A DNA stretch of 61,564 nucleotides from an uncultured Clostridium sp. GTDB lineage: Bacteria; Bacillota; Clostridia; TANB77; CAG-508. Position 1 is the stretch's first letter. The number at the start of each line of letters is the position of its first letter. Shown piece by piece: positions 35,894-44,757 of this stretch. A program made the position numbers and the translations under genes. The DNA lies in contig USHX01000005.1 in NCBI GenBank assembly GCA_900554565.1, positions 1 through 61,564 of the forward strand, in the 5' to 3' direction. The notes below the pieces were generated by a model. That model made no database searches. It had not been told where the DNA came from and worked only from the letters and a program-made list of their open reading frames with translations.

Positions 35894-36829
35894 ATGGTTG
35901 AAGATAATCAAATAAAAGCACAAGTATCACCATTTGCAATAAGAGAAGGAGAAATAAAAACATTTGATGGAAAAGATGGATATGTATCAATGAATCAAAT
36001 AGTTCATAAAATCAATATAGGACATATAAATGAAATTCATTTTGCAATATTAGATTTAGTAAATGAATTTGAATTTATAACATCAAGACAATTATATCAA
36101 ATGCTTGAAATAAAAGGGATAGATCCAAAATCACAAGACAAATTAAATAATAAACTAGACCAATTAGTAAAATCTAAAATACTAACTAGATATTATTTTA
36201 CATCTGATGAAGGAAAAGGAATTTATAGAATATATTGCCTAGAAAAAATGGGAAAATATTTATTAAATTCAAAAGAAGTTGACTGTAAATGGCAACCATC
36301 AGATAATACAAAACCAGTTCCAATGATAAAGAAAAGATTAGCTGGAAATCAAACTTTAATAGCATATTTAAGAAAAGTTAAAGCATTTGATAGTTATGTT
36401 GTAAAACCAGCAATTACTGCAAAAGTTGCAGGAAAATTATTTAAAGCAACAGGAGGAGCTGTAAAATTAACTAAAAATGGAAAATCAATTCAATTTGTTT
36501 TCGAAGTAGTAAGAAGGGAACAAGATTGGCAAAAGAAAATAGTGGACAAAATGAGACTTTACAAAGACTTTTATGAGAACTTTGTTCAAGGTGATTCAGG
36601 ATTTTCATCAATGCCTCAATTAATTTTGATTTGTGAAGATGAAAAACATATGGCTGAAACATTTAGAGAAATTGTAACAAATCAAGTGGAAATTCCACAA
36701 ATTAAATTGTATTTTACAACAGATTTAAGACAAAATAAGGATACATTAGAAAATACTTTAGTTGAATTTAAATTAGTAGATGGAAAGTATAAAATGGAAG
36801 ATGTAGAGTTAAAGTTATTAGGTATGTAA
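35894..36829 (+). CDS. Winged-helix protein, replication-relaxation-like
   Basis: A 311-residue protein. Residues 45-110 look like a winged helix (LDLVNEFEFITSRQLYQML, LVKSKILTRYYF), and the C-terminal half contains long helix-strand stretches (QFVFEVVRREQDWQKKI, QLILICEDEKHMAETF). This resembles the Replic_Relax group, described from plasmids and mobile elements, but no other mobile-element gene is near. The assignment is tentative. AAGGAGGAATAA precedes the ATG, 12 bases after the S1 gene, so the two are one operon. Confidence 0.55.
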   Translation: MVEDNQIKAQVSPFAIREGEIKTFDGKDGYVSMNQIVHKINIGHINEIHFAILDLVNEFEFITSRQLYQMLEIKGIDPKSQDKLNNKLDQLVKSKILTRYYFTSDEGKGIYRIYCLEKMGKYLLNSKEVDCKWQPSDNTKPVPMIKKRLAGNQTLIAYLRKVKAFDSYVVKPAITAKVAGKLFKATGGAVKLTKNGKSIQFVFEVVRREQDWQKKIVDKMRLYKDFYENFVQGDSGFSSMPQLILICEDEKHMAETFREIVTNQVEIPQIKLYFTTDLRQNKDTLENTLVEFKLVDGKYKMEDVELKLLGM

Positions 36830-36855
36830 AAAATATAAATGGAATAAAAGAATAT

Positions 36856-36990
36856 AAAAAGAGATTTAATATTATTTTTTACGAATTGACAATTCGGGGG
36901 GACCGACTTTTTAGCAGTCTGTTATGAAATTACAGACTGTTAGAAGTTGGGAGTCACAAAGTAAAAAATACATATTAAATCTCTCTTTTA
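36856..36990 (+). ncRNA. Candidate structured RNA or hairpin element
   Basis: Outer arms AAAAGAGATTTAATAT (36857-36872) and ATATTAAATCTCTCTTTT (36972-36989) pair over about 16 bp. Inside, ATTTTTTAC (36874-36882) pairs with GTAAAAAAT (36961-36969). Enclosed are a small hairpin GAATT-GAC-AATTC (36883-36895), a G-run (36896-36901) and a long arm CCGACTT/AAGTTGG (36903, 36944) continued by CAGTCTGT/ACAGACTG (36915, 36932). I cannot name a known riboswitch class. The outer stem ends in a T-run, so the whole may be an elaborate terminator of the 35.9 kb gene, a small RNA, or a miniature inverted-repeat element. Confidence 0.5.
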
Positions 36991-37023
36991 GTTAGTTTTC
37001 AGTAATTTTTAAATCTATTTAAT

Positions 37024-37752
37024 TTATAATCCTAAAATCTTTTTAGCCCTATCCACATCAGCTTGATTTGCTTCTCTTACACCCTCTAGAGGGTAGGAAA
37101 ATCCAAGTTTTTTCCACTTGAATTCTCCCATGTTGTGATAAGGTAAGATTTCAACCTTTTCAACAGTTTTTAATGTATTTAAAAAATCTTTCAATTTCAA
37201 TAAATCATTTTCATCATCAGTATAACCAGGAACCAAAACCTGTCTAATCCAAATAGGAATATTGTTATCACTTAAGTACCTAGCAAAATCAAGTTCAAGT
37301 TTATTAGAAACTCCAACAAGTTCTTTACATTTGTCATCATCAATATGCTTTATATCTAATAAAACTAAATCTGTAACACTAAGTACATTTTTAATATCAT
37401 CTGTTAAAGGCAATGAGCCAGAAGTATCAACACATGTGTGTATTCCTTCTTTTTTCAATTTTTTAAACAATTCAAAAATAAATTTAGATTGTAAAAGTGG
37501 TTCACCACCTGTCATTGTAACACCGCCATTAGGATAAATGTAATTCTTATATCTCATTATTTTATCAAAAATATCATCTAATGACTTAAATTCTCCACCA
37601 TTAACATCCCAAGTGTCTCTGTTATGGCAGTATTTACATTGTAGATGACAGCCTTGTAAGAAAAGTACAAATCTTATTCCAGGTCCATCTACTGTGCCAA
37701 AGGACTCAATAGAGTGCACTTTGGCGTAGCTTTTTAAATCTTTTTCTTCCAT
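37024..37752 (-). CDS. pflA: Pyruvate formate-lyase activating enzyme
   Basis: A 242-residue radical-SAM enzyme that installs the glycyl radical on PflB. The cluster motif CKYCHNRDTW preceded by GCHLQ gives the CxxxCxxC triad near residues 34-41; GGVTMTGGEPLLQ is the SAM-binding GGE motif, and ILPYHNMGEFKWKKLG the family end. SIESFGTVDGPGIRFVLFLQ is the usual start. AAGGAGCATT lies upstream. It follows pflB by 24 bases on the same strand, the common pflB-pflA pair. Anaerobic, cytosolic. Confidence 0.96.
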   Translation of the reverse strand: MEEKDLKSYAKVHSIESFGTVDGPGIRFVLFLQGCHLQCKYCHNRDTWDVNGGEFKSLDDIFDKIMRYKNYIYPNGGVTMTGGEPLLQSKFIFELFKKLKKEGIHTCVDTSGSLPLTDDIKNVLSVTDLVLLDIKHIDDDKCKELVGVSNKLELDFARYLSDNNIPIWIRQVLVPGYTDDENDLLKLKDFLNTLKTVEKVEILPYHNMGEFKWKKLGFSYPLEGVREANQADVDRAKKILGL

Positions 37753-37776
37753 CTTAATGCTCCTTAAATTAGGCTA

Positions 37777-40014
37777 TTAAATTTTTTCATGTATTGTACG
37801 ATTAATTACATCTAATTGTTGTTCTCTTGTTAATTTTGTAAAGTTTACAGCATATCCAGAAACACGAATTGTTAATTGTGGATATTTTTCTGGATGTTCC
37901 ATGGCATCTACTAATAATGCTCTATCAAAAACATTGACATTTATATGATGCCCTGTTTGTGTGAAATATCCATCTAACATATTAACTAAGTTTGTTATTT
38001 TTTCATCTTCAGTTTTACCAAGAGTTCCAGGTGTTATTGAGAAAGTATATGAAATACCATCTTCTGCAGAATCAAATGGTAATTTTGCAATTGAGTTCAT
38101 AACTGCTAATGCACCATTTGTATCTCTTCCATGAAGTGGGTTAGCACCAGGTCCAAATGGAGCTCCAGCTCTTCTTCCATCAGGAGTGTTTCCAGTAGCT
38201 TTTCCATAAACTACATTTGAAGTGATTGTTAATATAGATAATGTATGTGTTGAATTTCTGTAAGTTTGATGTTTTCTTAGTTTATTCATAAAGTTTTTAA
38301 CTATTCCAACAGCTAATTCATCAACTCTATCATCATCATTTCCGAATTTAGGGAAATCTCCTTCAATTTCATAATCAACAGCTAATCCTGATTCATCACG
38401 AATAACTTTTACTTTTGCATATTTTATAGCAGATAAAGAGTCTGCAACAACAGATAAACCAGCTATACCACATGCCATAGTTCTATATATATCTTTATCA
38501 TGTAAAGCCATTTCAATTGCTTCATATGAATATTTATCATGCATATAGTGAATTGCATTTAATGCTTTAATATAAATTTTAGCTACATAATCCATCATTT
38601 GATTGAATTTTTCCATAACTTCATCATAGTCTAAATATTCTGATGTAATTGGTTCATATTTAGGAGTTACTTGTTTTCCTGTTTTTTCATCTCTACCACC
38701 ATTTATAGCATATAATAAAGTTTTTGCTAAGTTAGCTCTTGCACCAAAGAATTGCATTTGTTTTCCTATTTTCATAGGAGAAACACAACATGCTATTCCA
38801 TAATCATCACCTAATGTGATTCTCATTAAGTCATCATTTTCATATTGTATTGAAGAAGTTTTTATAGATAAGTCTGTAGCAAATCTTTTAAATCCTTCTG
38901 GAAGTCTTGTAGACCATAAAACAGTTAGATTTGGCTCAGGAGCTGGCCCTAAGTTTTGTAATGTATGAAGTATTCTGAAAGAGTTTTTAGTAACTAAAGT
39001 TCTTCCATCAATTCCCATACCACCGATACTTTCTGTTACCCAAACTGGGTCTCCACTAAATAGTTCGTTATATTCAGGTGTTCTTAAGAAACGAACTAGT
39101 CTTAATTTCATAACAAAGTGGTCCATTATTTCTTGAGCTTCTTCTTCTGTTATAACACCATTTTTTAAATCTCTTTCAAAGTAAATGTCTAAGAATGTTG
39201 ATGTTCTACCAATACTCATAGCAGCACCATTTTGATCTTTTATAGCTCCTAAATATGCAAAATATAACCATTGAACAGCTTCTTTAGCATTTGTTGCTGG
39301 TTTTGAAATATCAAATCCATATTTTCCGGCCATAACTTTTAATTCATTTAATGCTGTTATTTGTTCACTAATTTCTTCTCTTTCACGAATTACTTTTTCA
39401 GTTAATTCATCTACATTTAAAACATCTAATTCAGATTGTTTTTCTTCTATTAATACATCAACACCATATAATGCAACTCTTCTGTAATCACCAATTATTC
39501 TTCCACGACCATATCCATCTGGAAGACCTGTTATTAAGTGTGAACTTCTAGCTGCTCTTATATCTGGTGTGTAAACACTAAATACTCCATCATTATGAGT
39601 TTTTCTATATTTGTGGAATATTTCATCAGTTTCTGGGTCAACTTTTCTTCCATATGCTTCACATGATTTTTCAACTATTCTAATTCCACCAAATGGCATA
39701 ATAGCTCTTTTTAATGGTTTGTCTGTTTGTAGACCAACTATATCTTCTAAATCTTTGTCGATATATCCAGCATCATGTGCTGATACAGTAGAAACAGTTT
39801 TTGTATCTATATCTAAAACTCCACCTGGAGCATCATGCTCTTGTTTGTAAAGTTCTAATACTTCATTCCATAATTTTTGTGTTTTTTCAGTTGTACCACT
39901 TAAAAAAGTTCCATCACCTTCATATGGTGTGTAGTTATGTTGGATAAAATCTCTTACATTTATTTCAGATTCCCAATCTCCTTTTTTAAATCCTTTCCAT
40001 TGTTCAAATTTCAT
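37777..40014 (-). CDS. pflB: Formate C-acetyltransferase (pyruvate formate-lyase)
   Basis: A 745-residue glycyl-radical enzyme converting pyruvate and CoA to acetyl-CoA and formate. The catalytic Cys pair is in YGIACCVSP; the glycyl-radical motif near the C-terminus is TIRVSGYAVNF. Start MKFEQWKGFKKGDWESEINV matches the family, with AGGAGGTAAAATT upstream. Length is normal. Together with AdhE (42037) it indicates mixed-acid/ethanol fermentation. The only CGG triplets on its coding strand are out of phase (for instance TTC-GGA near 38345). Confidence 0.97.
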   Translation of the reverse strand: MKFEQWKGFKKGDWESEINVRDFIQHNYTPYEGDGTFLSGTTEKTQKLWNEVLELYKQEHDAPGGVLDIDTKTVSTVSAHDAGYIDKDLEDIVGLQTDKPLKRAIMPFGGIRIVEKSCEAYGRKVDPETDEIFHKYRKTHNDGVFSVYTPDIRAARSSHLITGLPDGYGRGRIIGDYRRVALYGVDVLIEEKQSELDVLNVDELTEKVIREREEISEQITALNELKVMAGKYGFDISKPATNAKEAVQWLYFAYLGAIKDQNGAAMSIGRTSTFLDIYFERDLKNGVITEEEAQEIMDHFVMKLRLVRFLRTPEYNELFSGDPVWVTESIGGMGIDGRTLVTKNSFRILHTLQNLGPAPEPNLTVLWSTRLPEGFKRFATDLSIKTSSIQYENDDLMRITLGDDYGIACCVSPMKIGKQMQFFGARANLAKTLLYAINGGRDEKTGKQVTPKYEPITSEYLDYDEVMEKFNQMMDYVAKIYIKALNAIHYMHDKYSYEAIEMALHDKDIYRTMACGIAGLSVVADSLSAIKYAKVKVIRDESGLAVDYEIEGDFPKFGNDDDRVDELAVGIVKNFMNKLRKHQTYRNSTHTLSILTITSNVVYGKATGNTPDGRRAGAPFGPGANPLHGRDTNGALAVMNSIAKLPFDSAEDGISYTFSITPGTLGKTEDEKITNLVNMLDGYFTQTGHHINVNVFDRALLVDAMEHPEKYPQLTIRVSGYAVNFTKLTREQQLDVINRTIHEKI

Positions 40015-40127
40015 AATAATTTTACCTCCTATAAATTATATATATTATTTGCAATTTTTTCATTTATTATAATAACATATGGAAAAAATATTAGCAATGA
40101 ATTCACCGGAAATTTACAATTAATTGT

Positions 40128-40160
40128 CGAAAAAAAAGACCATAAAATGGTCTTTAGAAA
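40128..40160 (-). terminator. Terminator of the XRE gene (minus strand)
   Basis: AAAGACCAT and ATGGTCTTT pair around a four-base loop; on the minus strand a run of eight Ts follows. Confidence 0.9.
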
Positions 40161-40168
40161 AATATTTT

Positions 40169-40510
40169 TTATAGTGGATCATGTGGATCAGCTGCAGCAA
40201 TAACTTTTGCTACATCATATATTAATCTTTGTGTTTCAGGTGAACAACTTTTTAATAATTGTGAAAATTCTTTATTTAAGTAATTTTCTGAATTACTAGC
40301 AACACCATTTAAGATGTAACCTTCAGAAACATCTAATATTCTACAAAGTTGGTTTAATCTTCTTAAATTTATATGAGAACTTCCTCTTTCGATTCTACTT
40401 AAAAAAGCGACAGAAACATCTAATTGCTCAGATAAGTCTTCTTGAGTTAAGTTTTTAGAAATTCTAGCTTCTTTTATTCTTTGACCAATTACACTATAAT
40501 CAATAGCCAT
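40169..40510 (-). CDS. XRE-family transcriptional regulator
   Basis: A 113-residue protein. IGQRIKEARISKNLTQEDLS and VSVAFLSRIERGSSHINLRRL form a SinR-like helix-turn-helix (about residues 6-60), followed by a C-terminal helical region for dimerisation (SQLLKSCSPETQRLIYDVAKVI). ATG 40508-40510 is chosen because GGAAGGTG lies seven bases upstream; GTG three codons earlier overlaps this site. Located upstream of pflB on the same strand but separated from it by a terminator. Confidence 0.88.
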   Translation of the reverse strand: MAIDYSVIGQRIKEARISKNLTQEDLSEQLDVSVAFLSRIERGSSHINLRRLNQLCRILDVSEGYILNGVASNSENYLNKEFSQLLKSCSPETQRLIYDVAKVIAAADPHDPL

Positions 40511-40778
40511 ATTTATCACCTTCCCATTATGGATAATAGCATTTTATGGTTTAAATTTACAGGCACTAAAATATATATCTAGAACCTATAGGTTTATAAT
40601 TTTTATGAAAATTGGAAAATAATATACATATAAGGTAAATTCAAAATGAGTTATATAGAAAAATAAAGAAAAAATAAGAAAATGAAAGCAAAACAGAGGA
40701 AAAATACTATAAATAGCAAAAACAAAAGAACAAAATCTTTACAAAATGACAAATTACGAGCAATTGTGTATACATAAT
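40511..40778. other. AT-rich divergent intergenic region
   Basis: About 300 bases separate the XRE gene (minus) from the M23 gene (plus). It is over 75% A+T. A promoter for the M23 gene lies at its right end. I see no ORF with a ribosome binding site, no strong hairpin and no repeat of note in the rest. Confidence 0.5.
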
Positions 40779-40807
40779 TTGCTTTTGGAGAGAATATATA
40801 GTATAAT
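40779..40807 (+). promoter_or_regulatory. Promoter with the start codon only six bases downstream
   Basis: TTGCTT (40779-40784), a 17-base spacer and TATAAT (40802-40807). The ATG at 40813 is at the expected transcription start, so the mRNA would be leaderless. Confidence 0.6.
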
Positions 40808-40812
40808 AGAAG

Positions 40813-41856
40813 ATGTCGCGCAGAGAAAAAACAATAAAAAAAGGAGAGTGGAGCTATATTTTAAACACAAAATTAAAATACTACACAAAAGAAATTTTAA
40901 AGTATTTTAACATAGTAGTAATAGCATTTGGTTTTATTATCGCGATAATATTAATAAAATATAAGCCAATGTATAAGGTTAGTATTTCTGGTGAAGAAGT
41001 AGGATATATACAAGCAAAAGAAGCATTTATTGAAAATATAAAAAAGAATTTAAAAGAAGAAAGTAACAAAAATATTGAATCAATAGATGTAAAAACAGAA
41101 CCAGAATACGAGTTAAAATTAGTAAATAGAACACTTACATCAAATGAAGAAGAAGTTGCAAAAAAAGTAGAAGAGAACGTAGAAGTAACATATAAATATT
41201 ATGAAATAGCCTCAAACAATGAAACAATAGAAAAAGTAAATACAAAAGAAGAGGCAGAAGAAGTAGTAAATAATATAAACGAAGAAAACAAAGAAGATGT
41301 AAGTATAATAGAGAAATACACACAAAATGGAGAAGATGTGGAAACATCAACTGTTGAAGTAGCTAAAACAAACATTCAAGAAAAACTAGAACAAAAGCAA
41401 GAAGAGCAAAAACAAAAAGAAGAACAAGAAGCTAAAGAAAAAGAGGAAGAAACAGCTATAGCAGATATAAACGGAATAAAAATAGCAACTAAACCAATAT
41501 CAGGAATGATAACTTCAAGATATGGAGTAAGTAGTAGCATAAGAAAATCAACACATACAGGTTTAGATATTTCCGCAACAACAGGGACACCAATAAAAGC
41601 AGTAGCAAGTGGAACAGTAACTTGTGCAAGTTATACTGGTTCATATGGTAATTTAGTAAAAATAGAGCATGGAAATGGTGTAGAAACTTGGTATGGACAT
41701 ACAAGTAAAATGTATGTAAGTGTTGGACAAAAAATTTCAGCAGGAGATGTAATTGCAGCTGTTGGTTCAACAGGAAATTCAACAGGGCCTCATTTACATT
41801 TAGAAATAAGAATAAATGGAACACATGTAAATCCACAAAAATATTTATATAACTAG
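40813..41856 (+). CDS. M23 (LytM) peptidase with membrane anchor and coiled coil
   Basis: A 347-residue cell-wall endopeptidase or structural LytM protein. One membrane segment at about 31-50, a domain of unknown type (50-165), a Gln/Glu/Lys-rich coiled coil (about 183-217), and a C-terminal LytM domain with HTGLDIS (zinc His and Asp), TWYGHTSKM and GPHLHLEI. All four metal residues are present. A membrane-anchored LytM protein resembles SpoIIQ/SpoIIQ-like factors, but sporulation is not proven. ATG 40813 has no upstream ribosome binding site; AAAGGAGAG inside the ORF (near 40845) is followed only by an ATT. A terminator follows. Confidence 0.85.
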   Translation: MSRREKTIKKGEWSYILNTKLKYYTKEILKYFNIVVIAFGFIIAIILIKYKPMYKVSISGEEVGYIQAKEAFIENIKKNLKEESNKNIESIDVKTEPEYELKLVNRTLTSNEEEVAKKVEENVEVTYKYYEIASNNETIEKVNTKEEAEEVVNNINEENKEDVSIIEKYTQNGEDVETSTVEVAKTNIQEKLEQKQEEQKQKEEQEAKEKEEETAIADINGIKIATKPISGMITSRYGVSSSIRKSTHTGLDISATTGTPIKAVASGTVTCASYTGSYGNLVKIEHGNGVETWYGHTSKMYVSVGQKISAGDVIAAVGSTGNSTGPHLHLEIRINGTHVNPQKYLYN

Positions 41857-41890
41857 GTCACAGTAGGAAAATCCTATTGTGGCTTTTTCT
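41857..41890 (+). terminator. Terminator after the M23 gene
   Basis: GTCACAGTAGGA and TCCTATTGTGGC pair around AAA, followed by Ts. Confidence 0.9.
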
Positions 41891-41955
41891 TTTGTTAGTA
41901 GATAATGGTTTTGATAAAGTTTTCAAAAGCAATATATATTAACGACATTTTTTTC

Positions 41956-41985
41956 TTGACAATGTTAGAACATTATAGATATAAT
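41956..41985 (+). promoter_or_regulatory. Promoter of adhE
   Basis: TTGACA (41956-41961), an 18-base spacer and TATAAT (41980-41985). The spacer contains ATGTT-AGA-ACAT, a small inverted repeat that could be an operator; it does not match the Rex consensus I know. Confidence 0.75.
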
Positions 41986-42036
41986 TATCATGAAAACAAA
42001 AGCAAAATTATAGTTTTCAAGATAGGAGGATTTTTT

Positions 42037-44652
42037 ATGGCAAACCAAGAAATGCAAGAAGAACAAAAAGTTGAAAACATGATTAATGAACTAGTAGAAA
42101 AAGCCAAAGTAGCAGAAAAAGAATACCTAAAATTGGACCAAAAAACAGTAGATAATGTAGTAAAAGCAATGTCAATGGCAGGTCTAGAACACCATATGGA
42201 ACTTGCTAAGATGGCAGTAGAAGAAACAAACAGAGGAATATATGAAGATAAAATAACAAAGAACATGTTCGCAACAGAATATGTATATCACAGCATAAAA
42301 TACGAAAAAACAGTAGGAATAATAAATGAAAATGAAGAAGAAGGATATGTTGAAATAGCAGAACCAATAGGGATAATTGCAGGGGTAACACCAGTTACAA
42401 ATCCAACATCAACAACAATGTTTAAATCAATAATATCAGCAAAAACAAGAAATGTAATAATATTTGGATTTCATCCATCAGCACAAAAATGTAGTAAAAG
42501 AGCTGCTGAAATATTAAGAGATGCAGCTGTAAAAGCTGGTGCGCCAGAAAATTGCATATTGTGGATTGAAGAACCAAGTATATTGGCAACAAAATTACTT
42601 ATGAATCACCCAGATGTAAACCTAATATTAGCAACAGGTGGAACTGGAATGGTAAAATCAGCATACTCTTGTGGAAAACCAGCATTAGGAGTAGGACCAG
42701 GAAATGTACCATGTTACATAGACAAAACAGCAAAACTAAAAACATCTGTAAATGATTTAGTATTATCAAAATCATTTGACAATGGAATGATTTGTGCTTC
42801 AGAACAGGCAGTATTAGTAGATAAAGAAATATACCAAGAATTCGAAAAACTAATGAGAGAAGCAGGATGCTATTTTGTAAGTGAAGAAGAAAAAGAAAAA
42901 CTAAAAAATAGTATGTTTGATTTTAATGAAGAAAACGGATACAAATTAAAATCACATGTACCAGGAAAATCACCATATCAAATAGCTAAAGAAGCAGGAT
43001 TTGAAGTACCAGAAGAAACAAAAGTATTAGTTGTTTATGAAGAAGGAATTGGAAAAGAATATCCATTCTCAAAAGAAAAATTAAGTCCAGTACTTACATA
43101 TTACATTGTAAACAATGAAGATGAAGGAATAGAAAAATCAGAAAAATTACTAGAATTTGGAGGACTTGGACATTCAGCAGTAATACATTCAGAAAATGAA
43201 GAAACAATATTAAAATTTTCAAATACAATGAAAGCAGGAAGAATAATAGTAAACTCTCCATCAACACATGGAGCCATAGGTGACATATACAATACAAATA
43301 TGCCATCATTAACACTTGGTTGTGGATCATTTGGTGGAAACTCAACAACAGCAAATGTATCATCAGTAAATTTAATTAATATAAAAAGAACAAGTAAAAG
43401 GAGAGTTAATATGCAATGGTTTAAAGTTCCAGAAAAAATATATTTTGAAGCAGGCTCAATAGGCTACTTAGAAAAAATGCCAGATATAGAAAGGGCATTT
43501 ATAGTAACAGATGAATCAATGGTAAAATTAGGATATGTAGATAAAATCCTTTATCATTTAAGAAATAGAAAACAATATGTACATTCACAAATATTTAGTG
43601 AAGTAGAATCAGATCCATCATTTGACACAATAAAAAAAGGTGTAAAAGCAATGGAAACATTCAAGCCAGATGTAGTAATTGCATTAGGTGGTGGAAGTCC
43701 AATAGATGCAGCAAAAGGAATGTGGCTATTTTATGAACATCCAGATGCAGATGTAGAAGGACTAAAATTAAAATTTATGGATATCAGAAAACGTACATAT
43801 AAATTTCCTAAATTAGGTGAAAAATGCAAAATGGTAGCAATACCAACAACATCTGGAACAGGTTCAGAAGTAACATCTTTTGCAGTAATAACAGACAAAG
43901 AAAAAAATAAAAAATATCCATTAGCAGACTATGAGCTAACACCAGATGTAGCAATAGTAGATCCAGACTTAGTAATGAGCCTTCCAAAATCAATTACAGC
44001 AGACACAGGAATGGATGTTTTAACACATAGTATAGAAAGTTATGTTTCAAATATGGCTTCAGACTATACAGATGGGCTAGCAGAAAAAGCTGCAGAATTA
44101 ATAATGAATTATCTAGAAACAGCATATAATAATGGAAGTGACAGACAAGCAAGAGAAAAAGTTCATAATGCAAGCACAATAGCAGGAATGTCATTCACAA
44201 ATGCATTTTTAGGAATAAACCATTCATTAGCACACAAAATGGGTGCGGAATTCCACTTACCACATGGAAGAATAAATGCAATATTATTACCATATGTAAT
44301 AAAATACAACAGTAGCAAACCAACAAAATTTGTATCATTCCCAAAATATGAATATTTTATAGCTGATGAAAAATATTACCAATTAGCTAAAAAATTAGGG
44401 TTAAAAGCAGATACAAAAGAAGAAGGAATAAAGAGCTTAATAGAAAAAATACAAGAAATGAATGTGAATATGAATATTCCAAAATCATTTAAAGACGCTG
44501 GAGTAGATGAGCAAGAATTTTTAGCAAAAGTTGATATGCTTGCAGATAGAGCTTTTGAAGATCAATGTACAACTGCAAATCCAAGATTGCCATTAGTATC
44601 AGAATTAAAACAAATATTATTAGATAGCTATTATGGTAAAGAAATATTTTAG
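42037..44652 (+). CDS. adhE: Bifunctional acetaldehyde/alcohol dehydrogenase AdhE
   Basis: An 871-residue fusion making ethanol from acetyl-CoA with two NADH. ATG 42037 follows ATAGGAGGA; longer upstream reading is not coding. The ALDH half (about 1-440) has GVTPVTNPTST and the active Cys in NGMICASEQAV; a linker with RRVNMQWFKVPEKIYFE leads to the iron ADH half with GGGSPIDAAKGMW, TTSGTGSEVTSF and the metal-binding NHSLAHKMG. The protein forms spirosomes in known cases. Length is normal. It completes the fermentative route with PflB. Confidence 0.97.
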   Translation: MANQEMQEEQKVENMINELVEKAKVAEKEYLKLDQKTVDNVVKAMSMAGLEHHMELAKMAVEETNRGIYEDKITKNMFATEYVYHSIKYEKTVGIINENEEEGYVEIAEPIGIIAGVTPVTNPTSTTMFKSIISAKTRNVIIFGFHPSAQKCSKRAAEILRDAAVKAGAPENCILWIEEPSILATKLLMNHPDVNLILATGGTGMVKSAYSCGKPALGVGPGNVPCYIDKTAKLKTSVNDLVLSKSFDNGMICASEQAVLVDKEIYQEFEKLMREAGCYFVSEEEKEKLKNSMFDFNEENGYKLKSHVPGKSPYQIAKEAGFEVPEETKVLVVYEEGIGKEYPFSKEKLSPVLTYYIVNNEDEGIEKSEKLLEFGGLGHSAVIHSENEETILKFSNTMKAGRIIVNSPSTHGAIGDIYNTNMPSLTLGCGSFGGNSTTANVSSVNLINIKRTSKRRVNMQWFKVPEKIYFEAGSIGYLEKMPDIERAFIVTDESMVKLGYVDKILYHLRNRKQYVHSQIFSEVESDPSFDTIKKGVKAMETFKPDVVIALGGGSPIDAAKGMWLFYEHPDADVEGLKLKFMDIRKRTYKFPKLGEKCKMVAIPTTSGTGSEVTSFAVITDKEKNKKYPLADYELTPDVAIVDPDLVMSLPKSITADTGMDVLTHSIESYVSNMASDYTDGLAEKAAELIMNYLETAYNNGSDRQAREKVHNASTIAGMSFTNAFLGINHSLAHKMGAEFHLPHGRINAILLPYVIKYNSSKPTKFVSFPKYEYFIADEKYYQLAKKLGLKADTKEEGIKSLIEKIQEMNVNMNIPKSFKDAGVDEQEFLAKVDMLADRAFEDQCTTANPRLPLVSELKQILLDSYYGKEIF

Positions 44653-44691
44653 GCAAAAATATTATTTTGAAAGATAGACAGAAAATAAAAG

Positions 44692-44740
44692 CCGTAAGTT
44701 AAGGTAATACCTTAGTTTACAACTTTTATTTTTTGTTTTT
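44692..44740. terminator. Bidirectional terminator between adhE and asnS
   Basis: GTAAGTTAAGGT and ACCTTAGTTTAC pair around AAT, with A-rich and T-rich flanks serving the two convergent genes. Confidence 0.8.
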
Positions 44741-44757
44741 TAATAATATTTTAAAAG

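Noticed and set aside
41962..41979. Rex operator in the adhE promoter
   Set aside because: The small inverted repeat ATGTT-AGA-ACAT does not match the Rex consensus I know.
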